64,000 nt of DNA from Romboutsia hominis (GCF_900002575.1 NZ_LN650648.1:2975674-3039673), one strand, 5' to 3'; shown: positions 42,426 to 59,350, counted from the stretch's first letter. Made by a program: numbers and translations. The notes: a model not told the origin generated them from the letters alone.

Positions 42426-42857
42426 ATGAAAAGTTATATAGCTAAGCCAGCTGATGTACAAAGAAAATGGTACATCGTTGATGCTGAAGGAAAAACATTA
42501 GGTCGTTTAGCAACTGAAATAGCGACAGTATTAAGAGGAAAGCACAAGGTTACTTTCACTCCACACGTTGACGGAGGAGACTTCGTTGTTGTTGTAAACG
42601 CAGAGAAGGTAGTTTTAACAGGAAAGAAATTAGATCAAAAAATGTACAGATACCACACAGGATACGTAGGTGGGTTAAAGGAAATAACTTACAGAGAAAT
42701 GATGGCTAAGAAGCCTGAAGAAGTTGTATCACATGCAGTAAGTGGTATGTTATGTAAGAACAAATTAAGAAGCAGAATGATGACTAGATTAAGAGTATTC
42801 GCAGGACCAAACCATGATCATGCAGCTCAAAATCCAGAAGTTTTAAACTTTAAATAA
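42426..42857 (+). CDS. rplM: 50S ribosomal protein L13
   Basis: 143 aa: [20 protein letters not shown] and the conserved HPVDG-region, with [20 protein letters not shown]. Early 50S assembly protein. TAAGGAGGG precedes the ATG. Paired with rpsI as in most bacteria. Confidence 0.97.
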   Translation: MKSYIAKPADVQRKWYIVDAEGKTLGRLATEIATVLRGKHKVTFTPHVDGGDFVVVVNAEKVVLTGKKLDQKMYRYHTGYVGGLKEITYREMMAKKPEEVVSHAVSGMLCKNKLRSRMMTRLRVFAGPNHDHAAQNPEVLNFK

Positions 42858-42885
42858 TAATTAACGGGTGAAAGGAGGAGTTATC

Positions 42886-43278
42886 ATGGCTAACGTTCAA
42901 TACTACGGAACAGGAAGAAGAAAGCACTCTGTTGCTAGAGTTAGATTAGTTGCAGGTGAAGGAAACATAGTAATAAATGGAAGACCAGTTGGAGAATACT
43001 TCAACTATGAAACATTAATAAGAGATGTTAAGCAACCATTAGTGTTAACTAACAACGAAAACAAATACGATGTTATAGTAAAGGTTGAAGGTGGAGGATT
43101 CACTGGACAAGCTGGAGCTATAAGACATGGTATATCTAGAGCTTTATTAAAAGCTGATGAAGAGTTAAGAGGAGCTTTAAAGAAAGAAGGATTCTTAACT
43201 AGAGATGCTAGAATGAAGGAAAGAAAGAAATACGGATTAAAGGCAGCAAGAAGAGCTCCACAATTCTCAAAGAGATAA
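42886..43278 (+). CDS. rpsI: 30S ribosomal protein S9
   Basis: 130 aa from ATG 42886 ([20 protein letters not shown]), with AAAGGAGGAG upstream. Ends with the canonical [17 protein letters not shown] tail whose last arginine contacts P-site tRNA. A terminator follows. Confidence 0.98.
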   Translation: MANVQYYGTGRRKHSVARVRLVAGEGNIVINGRPVGEYFNYETLIRDVKQPLVLTNNENKYDVIVKVEGGGFTGQAGAIRHGISRALLKADEELRGALKKEGFLTRDARMKERKKYGLKAARRAPQFSKR

Positions 43279-43301
43279 TATCCTATTTTATATGTTTGTA
43301 C

Positions 43302-43332
43302 AAAGACTTTGGAATATTCCAAAGTCTTTTTT
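43302..43332 (+). terminator. intrinsic terminator after rpsI
   Basis: AAAGACTTTGGA / TCCAAAGTCTTT, 12-bp perfect stem with loop ATAT, followed by TTTT. It ends only 25 bp before the cwlD start. Confidence 0.92.
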
Positions 43333-43356
43333 AATATAAATGTACAGGGTGATATT

Positions 43357-44088
43357 GTGAGAAAGTACATAAAACATATAATATTTTGTGTTATATCTAT
43401 AATACTAGTAGTGGTATTTTCGTTTGAAATTCAAAGTGTATCGCAAGAGTCTATGGAGTATATGCCAGTAACCAAAAAAACCATAATACTAGATGCTGGT
43501 CATGGTGGGATAGATCCAGGAGCCTTGAATGAAGATAAAAGTATAACTGAAAAAGATGTGAATTTATCTATTACACTTAAATTAAGAGAATTATTAGAAT
43601 CTAGTGGGGGTCTTGTTATATTAACTAGAGAAGAAGATGTTAGCTTGTATGAAGAAGCTAAAGGCAAGACAATTAGACAAAAATATAATGAAAATTTAAA
43701 GAATCGAAAAAAGGTAATAAACGAATCTGATGCAGATATGTTTGTATCTATACATATGAATGCATTAAGTGGAAAAGGTGCTTCTAAATATTATGGGGCC
43801 CAGACATTTTATCCAGGTGGAAAAGATGACTCTAAAAAGCTATCTAAATATATACAAGAAGAATTAAAGAGAGTAGTTGATAAAACTAATAACAGAGAAA
43901 TTAAACCTAAAGATGACTTATATTTATTAAAAGAAAATGCAATACCATCAGTTTTAATAGAATGTGGATTTTTATCTAATGAAAAAGAAGCTAACTTATT
44001 AGCTGATGAAAAATATCAAGAAAAAATAGCTTGGTCAATATACGTAGGTATCCAAAAATACTTTAGTGATAATGAGAATAAAAATTGA
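43357..44088 (+). CDS. cwlD: N-acetylmuramoyl-L-alanine amidase CwlD (spore cortex muramic-delta-lactam)
   Basis: 243 aa from GTG 43357, preceded by AGGGTG. An N-terminal signal/membrane helix (about residues 7-25) is followed by an Amidase_3 domain: zinc motif ILDAGHGGIDPGA, the second histidine in FVSIHMNALSG, and the catalytic glutamate in VLIECGFLSNEKEA. CwlD removes stem peptides so that muramic-delta-lactam can form in spore cortex, a step needed for germination; function by homology. In relatives it also follows rpsI. Confidence 0.93.
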   Translation: MRKYIKHIIFCVISIILVVVFSFEIQSVSQESMEYMPVTKKTIILDAGHGGIDPGALNEDKSITEKDVNLSITLKLRELLESSGGLVILTREEDVSLYEEAKGKTIRQKYNENLKNRKKVINESDADMFVSIHMNALSGKGASKYYGAQTFYPGGKDDSKKLSKYIQEELKRVVDKTNNREIKPKDDLYLLKENAIPSVLIECGFLSNEKEANLLADEKYQEKIAWSIYVGIQKYFSDNENKN

Positions 44089-44099
44089 AAAAAAGTAAA

Positions 44100-44149
44100 A
44101 ACTAGGTTATATCAAATAAGTAATTTATTAGATATAACCTAGTTTTTTA
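44100..44149 (+). terminator. intrinsic terminator after cwlD
   Basis: AACTAGGTTATATC / GATATAACCTAGTT, 14-bp perfect arms, followed by TTTT. It isolates rRNA operon 1 from upstream transcription. Confidence 0.88.
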
Positions 44150-44176
44150 TTAAAATAAAAAAATATAAAAAAAGTA

Positions 44177-44205
44177 TTGACGATTTAATTATAAGATGAT
44201 ATATT
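44177..44205 (+). promoter_or_regulatory. promoter of rRNA operon 1
   Basis: TTGACG at 44177-44182, 17-bp spacer, TATATT at 44200-44205, preceded by an A-rich UP-like stretch. The leader contains the 16S processing-stalk arm AAAATTAAACAGTAGG (44245-44260), complementary to 45863-45878. Confidence 0.8.
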
Positions 44206-44346
44206 TATATATGTCCTTAAGAAAAGGGCAAAATAAGAACTTTGAAAATTAAACAGTAGGTTAATTTATATAACTGATTCTTAAAAGAATCGAAAACAAA
44301 CCAAGCCAGATATTCAGATAATGATAGTCTGAGCAGGTAACAACTT

Positions 44347-45859
<1,513 letters not shown>

Positions 45860-45900
45860 TTACCTACTGTTTAATTTTGAGAGTTTTTATAAAAAATCTC

Positions 45901-45929
45901 TTGACAAAATTCGACAAATATAATAGAAT
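45901..45929 (+). promoter_or_regulatory. promoter inside the 16S-23S spacer of operon 1
   Basis: TTGACA at 45901-45906, 17-bp spacer, TAGAAT at 45924-45929, 22 bp before tRNA-Ala. The same element recurs in operon 3. Confidence 0.65.
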
Positions 45930-45951
45930 ATTCATGTTGAAAAAATGACAT

Positions 45952-46027
45952 GGGGGTGTAGCTCAGCTGGGAGAGCACTTGCCTTGCACGCAAGGGGTCA
46001 GGAGTTCGATCCTCCTCATCTCCACCA
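45952..46027 (+). tRNA. tRNA-Ala (UGC)
   Basis: 76 nt including encoded CCA. Acceptor GGGGGTG pairs with CATCTCC (two G-U pairs). Anticodon loop CTTGCAC gives UGC. T-arm AGGAGTTCGATCCTCCT. Usual position in the 16S-23S spacer. Confidence 0.96.
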
Positions 46028-46186
46028 TTAACCTTTAAATAGGTTACTTAGTACTTTGAAAACTGTATAACATTTAGTGATATGACATCATTTAATATAT
46101 GAAGAAGATAACTTCTAAAAATATCAAACTAGTAATTAAGTTTATGAAGCGCGAGTGGATTAACTTATTAAACACTTTTAATAACT

Positions 46187-49087
<2,901 letters not shown>

Positions 49088-49147
49088 TCATTTAAATGAT
49101 GAATCTAAATGGTATACAGTTTTGAAAGTACTAATAAAACTAAATAT

Positions 49148-49221
49148 GCGGGTGTAGCTCAATGGTAGAGTTCCGGCCTTCCAAGCCGGCTGTGAGGGTT
49201 CGATCCCCTTCACCCGCTCCA
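49148..49221 (+). tRNA. tRNA-Gly (UCC)
   Basis: 74 nt with encoded CCA. Acceptor GCGGGTG/CACCCGC, anticodon loop CTTCCAA giving UCC, T-arm GAGGGTTCGATCCCCTT. Placed between 23S and 5S, not in the 16S-23S spacer. Confidence 0.95.
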
Positions 49222-49230
49222 GATAAAGAT

Positions 49231-49349
49231 TATGTGGTTATTATAGCAAAGAGGATACACCTGTTCCCATACCGAACACAGAAGTTAAGCTCTTTAGCGC
49301 TGATGGTACTTGGGGGGCGACCCCCTGGGAGAGTAAGACGTAGCCACGT
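49231..49349 (+). rRNA. rrf: 5S ribosomal RNA, operon 1
   Basis: About 119 nt. Terminal stem ATGTGGTTA/TAGCCACGT, loop CCCATACCGAACACAGAAGT and the loop E region are as expected. It differs from the operon 2 copy in a compensated pair (GGGGGGCGACCCCC against GGAGGGCGACCTCC). Exact ends are approximate. Confidence 0.95.
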
Positions 49350-49366
49350 AATCTTTTTTATTTTAT

Positions 49367-49400
49367 AAAAAGTATAGGTTTAAATAAACCTATACTTTTG
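49367..49400. terminator. terminator after rRNA operon 1, possibly bidirectional
   Basis: AAAAGTATAGGTTTA and TAAACCTATACTTTT form a perfect stem with a tiny loop. A- and T-runs on both sides would allow termination from both directions, including the convergent aminotransferase gene. Confidence 0.85.
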
Positions 49401-49486
49401 TATTTTTAAATCAATAAAATTTTTATTAACATCTAAATATAGTTTATAAACTTTTTATTAAAGTGTAATGTTTAAATGAATTTAGA

Positions 49487-50668
49487 TTAAGAAAAAGAAT
49501 TTATAAATTTATCAAGTCTATCTACACCTTCCAAAAAAACAGATTCATCACAGGCAAAAGAAATTCTTATATAATCATCTAATCCAAAAGCTATTCCTGG
49601 AACAACAGCTACATTATAAGTATCTAAAAATTTACTACAAAATTCTAATGAAAAACTTCCATTATAGCTTAATGTATTTTTTAGTTTGGATATATCTATA
49701 AATACATAGAAAGCACCATAAGGCTTTATATAACTTATATCATTAATTGAATCTAGTTTAGTACAGATCAATTTTCTTCTTAATTTATACTCATTTACGA
49801 ATTGATTTATATCTGAGTTACATTCCTTTAGAGCTCCATAGGCTATGTATTGAGATGTAATACAAGGATGTGATACAGAATGACCTTGTATAGAACTTAT
49901 AGCTTTTGCTATGGAGCTATTAGATGCTGTATAGCCTAATCTAAGACCAGTCATATTAGTTGATTTTGAAAAGCCATTAATTGTTATTGTTATATCCTTA
50001 GCTAAATTACTTATAGATGCTATTGATGTAAAATTATCTTTATAACATATTTTTTCATATATTTCATCAGCTAGTATGTATATATTATTTTTATAGCAAA
50101 TCTCTACTATCTCTTCTAACTCATTTTTAGTGTAGATACTTCCTGTAGGGTTATTTGGGTTGTTCAATATAAGAGCTTTAGTATTTTTACTTATACACCT
50201 AGATAAGTCTTCGGCCTTTATTTTAAAAGAATTATCTTTAGATGTGTGTATAAACACTGGAATTGCATTTACTATTTTGACAATCTCTGGATAGCTTACC
50301 CAATACGGTATAGGGATTAACACTTCATCATTTGGATTAGTCAAGGCGAGCAGCGTATTTGTTAAGCAATGTTTTGCACCACTAGATACCACTATATCTT
50401 CTGGACAATAGGTACAATTATTTTCTTTTAAAAGCTTTTTACAAATTTCTTCTTTTAAAGGTTTTATTCCAGTTACAGCGTCATATCTAGTATAATTGTT
50501 ATTTAATGACTCTATTCCGTAAAGTTTAGCTCTAACAGGCACGTTGAAATTAGGTTCTCCTATACTCAAATCTATTACATCTAGATTAAGATCTTTAAGT
50601 TGCCTAATTTTAGAACTTATCTCTAAAGTATAGGAAGGGGTTAACGTTTCTAATCTTTTAGATAACAT
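49487..50668 (-). CDS. class I/II PLP-dependent aminotransferase (aspartate aminotransferase-like)
   Basis: 393 aa. Fold type I aminotransferase: IDLSIGEPNF at the N-terminus, SSGAKHCL cofactor-phosphate region, NNPNNPTG substrate/PLP asparagine segment, ADEIYEK with D201, the PLP lysine K235 in NGFSKSTNMTGLRLGY, and a C-terminal IRISFACDE containing the carboxylate-binding arginine. Likely aspartate or a broad amino acid: 2-oxo acid transfer; exact substrate cannot be told. AAAGGAGATTTT precedes the ATG. Only minus-strand protein gene of the window, placed between two rRNA operons. Confidence 0.92.
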   Translation of the reverse strand: MLSKRLETLTPSYTLEISSKIRQLKDLNLDVIDLSIGEPNFNVPVRAKLYGIESLNNNYTRYDAVTGIKPLKEEICKKLLKENNCTYCPEDIVVSSGAKHCLTNTLLALTNPNDEVLIPIPYWVSYPEIVKIVNAIPVFIHTSKDNSFKIKAEDLSRCISKNTKALILNNPNNPTGSIYTKNELEEIVEICYKNNIYILADEIYEKICYKDNFTSIASISNLAKDITITINGFSKSTNMTGLRLGYTASNSSIAKAISSIQGHSVSHPCITSQYIAYGALKECNSDINQFVNEYKLRRKLICTKLDSINDISYIKPYGAFYVFIDISKLKNTLSYNGSFSLEFCSKFLDTYNVAVVPGIAFGLDDYIRISFACDESVFLEGVDRLDKFINSFS

Positions 50669-51144
50669 AAAATCTCCTTTCTTTATTAAAGTTGACTTAT
50701 TAGGTATAAGTAATAATTATATTTAAAAAAGTGTAATTTATATTCAAATATAATTATTATAATATTAAAAATCTATTATATTTGAAAATTATATTGATAA
50801 ATTAATATTACAAATAATTAAAATTAAAGAGGAATTTGATTGACCAATATAGTAAATATATATATTAGTAATTAATGTATAATATTATATTATTTACAGT
50901 ATAAAATAAATTATATTAATTACTAATGTATTAGGTTATATTGGATAACCTAAAGTTGTAATTATAACTTTGGCATAAGTAATAACATTTTGATTTTCAA
51001 AGTTTTATGTCGTAGTAAGTATATGAATAAGATTATTAAATATGAATAAATTACAAAAAAAATAAAAAAATAATATTTTTTGTATATGTTACAAATACTA
51101 AGCTTCAAATTATCCACATAGCAATTTCAATGCTTTAGGTTAGT
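50669..51144. other. AT-rich gap with clustered inverted repeats and a DnaA box
   Basis: No gene is visible. Three inverted repeats lie close together: ATTAGTAATTAAT with its exact reverse complement (50864-50876 and 50915-50927), TTAGGTTAT/ATAACCTAA (50931-50953), and AAAGTT/AACTTT (50953-50972). A perfect DnaA box TTATCCACA lies at 51110-51118. The left part should also hold the promoter of the minus-strand aminotransferase. Confidence 0.55.
51110..51118 (+). promoter_or_regulatory. DnaA box upstream of nrdD
   Basis: Perfect consensus TTATCCACA, about 190 bp before nrdD. DnaA controls ribonucleotide reductase genes in some bacteria; a single box could be chance. Confidence 0.5.
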
Positions 51145-51173
51145 TTGACTAAAATTTCTAAATTTGCTACTCT
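51145..51173 (+). promoter_or_regulatory. possible promoter upstream of an orphan terminator
   Basis: TTGACT at 51145-51150, 17-bp spacer, TACTCT at 51168-51173 with an extended TG. A transcript starting here would meet the terminator at 51196 after about 45 nt. Confidence 0.35.
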
Positions 51174-51195
51174 ATTTAAGTAAACATCGAGACAG

Positions 51196-51226
51196 TCCCT
51201 TTAAAAGATTAAAGGGGATTTTTTTT
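51196..51226 (+). terminator. intrinsic terminator with no upstream plus-strand gene
   Basis: CCCTTTA / TAAAGGG stem followed by eight T. The nearest upstream plus-strand gene is rRNA operon 1, which has its own terminator. It may attenuate nrdD or end a short RNA. Confidence 0.75.
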
Positions 51227-51234
51227 AAGTTTAA

Positions 51235-51281
51235 ACACTATATGTAGTAAAAAATAATGGAATAAATACAATATATAGTAA
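51235..51281 (+). promoter_or_regulatory. tandem NrdR boxes
   Basis: ACACTATATGTAGTAA (51235-51250) and ATACAATATATAGTAA (51266-51281) both fit the NrdR-box consensus ACACWATATATWGTGT in its central CWATATATWG core, and are exactly 31 bp apart, the spacing known for tandem NrdR sites. NrdR represses ribonucleotide reductase genes when dATP is high. Confidence 0.8.
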
Positions 51282-51298
51282 TTAGGGGGCGTTTTAAA

Positions 51299-53650
51299 AT
51301 GATAAATTATGTTAAGAAAAGAGATGGAAGAATAATACCTTTTAACCCAGATAGGATAACTAGAGCTATATTTTTAGCTGCAAGTAAAATAGCTGAGCAA
51401 GATGGGAAATCAGCAGATTATAATATAGCGGAAGAATTAACACAAGAAGTCATAAAGTTATTGAATAAAAAGTATATAAATTCAATTCCAGGAGTAGAAG
51501 ATATTCAAAATGCAGTAGTAAAAGTGTTAATAGAAACAGGTCATGCAAAAACTAGTGAAGAGTACATAATATATAGAACAGAAAGAAGTAGAATCAGAAA
51601 TTCAAAAACAAGACTTATGAAATCTATTGAAGAGATAACTTTTGAAGATGCAAATGATGCAGATATAAAAAGAGAGAATGCTAATATAGATGGAAACACT
51701 GCGATGGGTACTATGCTTCAATATGGAAGTACAGTATCTAAAGAGTTTTGTAAAACTCATGTAATAAAGCCAGAGCACTCATATGCTCATGATAATGGAG
51801 ATATACATATACATGATATGGATTTCTTAAATATGGGTACTTTAACTTGCTGTCAAATAGATATTAATAAGTTATTCAAAGGTGGATTCTCAACAGGACA
51901 CGGATTTTTAAGAGAGCCAAACGATATAATAAGCTATGCAGCATTAGCAGCTATAGCTATTCAAAGTAATCAAAATGATCAACATGGTGGACAAAGTATA
52001 CCTTTCTTTGATTATGGTCTAGCAGAAGGTGTATATAAGACCTTTAAAAAGTTCTATATAGATAATATGTCAAAGGCTATTAAATTATTTAAATATGAGG
52101 ATAAGACAGACTCAATAAAGTGTATAGTAAATGATATCGAGTATAGACTTAAAACTAGATTAAGTATAAAAATAGAAGATGAATATAAACAAGAAGAGAC
52201 TAGAGAGTTAATAGATAAATTAGGATTAGATGAAGCATTTGTAGAAAATATACAAAAATTTGCATATTCAGAAGCTTATAGAGAGACAGATAGAAGAACT
52301 TATCAAGCTATGGAAGCCTTTATACACAATCTTAATACTATGCACTCTAGGGCAGGTGCTCAGGTACCTTTTTCTAGTGTGAATTTTGGAACAGATGTTA
52401 CTGAAGAAGGTAGAATGGTCACTAAGAATCTTTTATTATCTCTTGAAAGTGGACTTGGAAATGGTGAAACGCCAATATTCCCAATTCTAATATTTAAAGT
52501 TAAGGAAGGAATAAGTTTAAACCCAGGAGATCCAAACTATGATTTATTTAAATTAGCCTGTAGGGTATCTGCTAAAAGGTTATTCCCTAACTTTAGCTTT
52601 TTAGATGCTCCTTTCAATATAAAATATTACGAAGAAGGAAATCCTGAAACAGAAGCTACATATATGGGATGTAGAACTAGAGTACTTGGAAATGAATGTG
52701 GTGAAGAAACTGTAAGTGGAAGAGGTAATTTATCATTCACGACTATAAATCTTCCAAGGTTAGGTATTAAACATGGATTAATAAGCAAAAAAGTTGTAGA
52801 TATAGATGGATTTTTTGAAGAATTAGATGAGAAAATTAATTTAGTAATAGAACAATTGCTAGAGAGAATGGAAATACAAGGTAATAAAAAAATGAAAAAC
52901 TTCCCATTCTTAATGGGACAAGGAGTATGGAAAGGTTCTTCAGAGTTAGGACCAGAAGATAAATTAAAAGATGTAATAAAGCAAGGAACATTAACAGTTG
53001 GATTTATAGGTCTAGCGGAATGTTTAATAGGCCTTATAGGAAAGCATCATGGTGAAAGTGAAGAAGCTCAAGAATTAGGTTTAAAAATAATAGGGCATAT
53101 GAGAAATAGGATGGATGAAGCAAGTAAAGAGTATGGACTGAATTTCTCATTAATAGCAACTCCAGCAGAAGGATTATCAGGAAGGTTTACTAAGATGGAT
53201 AGAAAGATATATGGTGATATAAAGGGTATAACAGATAAAGAGTACTATACTAATTCATTCCATATACCAGTATATTATAAGATAAGTGCCTTTGATAAAA
53301 TAAGACTTGAAGCTCCATATCATAACCTAACTAATGCTGGACATATAACGTATATAGAGTTAGATGGCAATCCATCAGATAATTTAGAGGCTTTTGAAAC
53401 TATAATAAGAGCTATGAAAGAAGAAGGAATTGGGTATGGTAGTATAAATCACCCTGTAGATAGAGATCCAATATGCGGTTTTTCAGGGGTTATAGAAGGT
53501 AATATATGCCCTTATTGCGGAAGAAATGAAGAAGACAGTAGTATAAAGTTTGAAAGAATAAGAAGAATAACAGGATATTTAGTAGGTACTGTAGATAGAT
53601 TTAATAATGCTAAGCAAGCAGAAGTTCGTGACAGAATAAAGCATAAGTAA
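51299..53650 (+). CDS. nrdD: anaerobic ribonucleoside-triphosphate reductase, class III
   Basis: 783 aa glycyl-radical enzyme that converts NTPs to dNTPs under anoxia. The N-terminal ATP-cone allosteric domain spans about residues 1-95 (VKKRDGRIIPFNPDRITRAI). The catalytic core includes GTLTCCQIDINKLFKGGF. The C-terminal zinc site (DPICGFSG, CPYCG) precedes the glycyl-radical motif RRITGYLVG, with the radical glycine at 759. GGGGGCG lies ahead of the ATG. Downstream nrdG encodes the activase; NrdR boxes lie upstream. Confidence 0.97.
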   Translation: MINYVKKRDGRIIPFNPDRITRAIFLAASKIAEQDGKSADYNIAEELTQEVIKLLNKKYINSIPGVEDIQNAVVKVLIETGHAKTSEEYIIYRTERSRIRNSKTRLMKSIEEITFEDANDADIKRENANIDGNTAMGTMLQYGSTVSKEFCKTHVIKPEHSYAHDNGDIHIHDMDFLNMGTLTCCQIDINKLFKGGFSTGHGFLREPNDIISYAALAAIAIQSNQNDQHGGQSIPFFDYGLAEGVYKTFKKFYIDNMSKAIKLFKYEDKTDSIKCIVNDIEYRLKTRLSIKIEDEYKQEETRELIDKLGLDEAFVENIQKFAYSEAYRETDRRTYQAMEAFIHNLNTMHSRAGAQVPFSSVNFGTDVTEEGRMVTKNLLLSLESGLGNGETPIFPILIFKVKEGISLNPGDPNYDLFKLACRVSAKRLFPNFSFLDAPFNIKYYEEGNPETEATYMGCRTRVLGNECGEETVSGRGNLSFTTINLPRLGIKHGLISKKVVDIDGFFEELDEKINLVIEQLLERMEIQGNKKMKNFPFLMGQGVWKGSSELGPEDKLKDVIKQGTLTVGFIGLAECLIGLIGKHHGESEEAQELGLKIIGHMRNRMDEASKEYGLNFSLIATPAEGLSGRFTKMDRKIYGDIKGITDKEYYTNSFHIPVYYKISAFDKIRLEAPYHNLTNAGHITYIELDGNPSDNLEAFETIIRAMKEEGIGYGSINHPVDRDPICGFSGVIEGNICPYCGRNEEDSSIKFERIRRITGYLVGTVDRFNNAKQAEVRDRIKHK

Positions 53651-53667
53651 TGAAAGGGGAATAGGTT

Positions 53668-54207
53668 ATGAAAATAAGAATAGCAGCACCCATTACTTTT
53701 GATAGTATAGTTGATGGTCCAGGATTAAGGATGGTTATATGGACACAAGGGTGTATTCATAACTGTGAAGAATGTCATAATCCTCAAACACATAGTCTAA
53801 GAGGAGGCTATGAAGTAGACACAAAAGAAATAATTGATAAATTAAATAAATTAAAATTACAAAGAGGAATAACTCTCTCTGGAGGAGAACCATTTTTACA
53901 ACCTGAGGCATTAGAAGAAATTGCTAAAGAAGCAAAAGACAAAAATTTAGATGTATGGAGTTACACAGGATTTAAATTTGAAGAACTTTTAAACGATAGG
54001 AATCCAAATAGATTTAAAAATCTAAACTTATTGAAATATATAGATGTTTTAGTAGATGGTAAATTTGAAAATGATAAAAAAGACATATTTTTAAAATTTA
54101 GAGGTTCTTCTAATCAAAGAATAATAGATGTAAAAAAAACATTAAAAGAAAAGAAAATAATATTAGCTGAAGAATATATCGAAAGAGATTTATGTGAAGC
54201 TAAATAA
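53668..54207 (+). CDS. nrdG: anaerobic ribonucleotide reductase activating protein (radical SAM)
   Basis: 179 aa. The iron-sulfur cysteines C29, C33 and C36 form the CX3CX2C motif (QGCIHNCEECHNPQTH), and GITLSGGEPFLQ supplies the SAM-binding GGE. NrdG generates the glycyl radical on NrdD. AAAGGGGA precedes the ATG, 17 bp after nrdD, so the two are cotranscribed. Ends before a terminator. Confidence 0.96.
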   Translation: MKIRIAAPITFDSIVDGPGLRMVIWTQGCIHNCEECHNPQTHSLRGGYEVDTKEIIDKLNKLKLQRGITLSGGEPFLQPEALEEIAKEAKDKNLDVWSYTGFKFEELLNDRNPNRFKNLNLLKYIDVLVDGKFENDKKDIFLKFRGSSNQRIIDVKKTLKEKKIILAEEYIERDLCEAK

Positions 54208-54212
54208 TTTAA

Positions 54213-54257
54213 AAGTCATAGGCCAAATTATATAATTTTAGCCTATGGCTTTTTTTA
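54213..54257 (+). terminator. intrinsic terminator after nrdDG
   Basis: GTCATAGGC ... GCCTATGGC arms around an AT-rich loop that can itself pair (AAATTATATAATTT), followed by TTTTTTT. Confidence 0.82.
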
Positions 54258-54304
54258 TTTACAATAAATATTATAAAGAAAAATGTTAATAATTATGTTA
54301 GTAT

Positions 54305-54366
54305 TGTGGATAAAAAAATTAGAACCTTAACATTTCAATGTTAATAAGTTGTTAATATGTGGATAA
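54305..54366 (-). promoter_or_regulatory. two DnaA boxes before rRNA operon 2
   Basis: TGTGGATAA at 54305-54313 and 54358-54366 are perfect reverse-complement DnaA boxes, 53 bp apart, with TGTTAATAA near-matches between. They sit 57-118 bp upstream of the operon promoter. Confidence 0.6.
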
Positions 54367-54422
54367 CATAAAATGATAAAATATAAAGTAAAATTAAGAT
54401 GAAAAAAATGTTGAAAAAAGTA

Positions 54423-54451
54423 TTGACCATATAAAACTAAGGTGATATAGT
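54423..54451 (+). promoter_or_regulatory. rRNA operon 2 promoter P1
   Basis: TTGACC at 54423-54428, 17-bp spacer, TATAGT at 54446-54451, with A-rich upstream sequence like an UP element. Confidence 0.75.
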
Positions 54452-54491
54452 ATTACTTGTCCTTAAGAAAAAGGCAAACAACAGAAAAGAG

Positions 54492-54520
54492 TTGACAAAG
54501 TAAAATTACTTTGATAAACT
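54492..54520 (+). promoter_or_regulatory. rRNA operon 2 promoter P2
   Basis: TTGACA at 54492-54497, 17-bp spacer, TAAACT at 54515-54520. Tandem promoters are typical for rRNA operons; operon 1 appears to have only one of this quality. Confidence 0.65.
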
Positions 54521-54650
54521 AAGGAAGTTGTAAGGAATGAACTTTGAAAATTAAACAGTAGGTTAATTTATATAACTAATGATTCTTTAAAGAATCGAAT
54601 ACAACCAAGCCAGATATTCAGATAATGATAGTCTGAGCAGGTAACAACTT

Positions 54651-56163
<1,513 letters not shown>

Positions 56164-56357
56164 TTACCTACTGTTTAATTTTGAGAGTTCATTAGAACCT
56201 CAAAATTAGTACTTTAAGCAACAGAATAAATTGAGTGAATACGAAATTTGTTTGTTGGCGACGTACTTTAGTACTTTGAAAACTGTATAACATTTAGTGA
56301 TATGACATCATTTTTTATAAATAGACAAGAAAAGTCTTTAAAATAACTTTAATAACT

Positions 56358-59258
<2,901 letters not shown>

Positions 59259-59321
59259 AAAATCATTAACTAAATGATATACAGTTTTCAGAGTATTAAT
59301 TAAAAAACTTTGAAAAAAGTG

Positions 59322-59350
59322 TTGACAAAATATCATAAAAATGATATTAT
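59322..59350 (+). promoter_or_regulatory. promoter before 5S-tRNALeu-tRNA(CAU) and operon 3
   Basis: TTGACA at 59322-59327, 17-bp spacer, TATTAT at 59345-59350 (overlapping TATAAT at 59348). The spacer contains a perfect dyad ATATCAT-AAAA-ATGATAT (59330-59347). The leader CTTGTCCTAGAGAGGAC resembles the start of the other rRNA leaders. Confidence 0.7.

Noticed and set aside
49100..49490. A defence, phage or secondary-metabolite system between rRNA operons
   Set aside because: The inter-operon genes are an aminotransferase and nrdDG only; nothing in the window resembles an accessory island.
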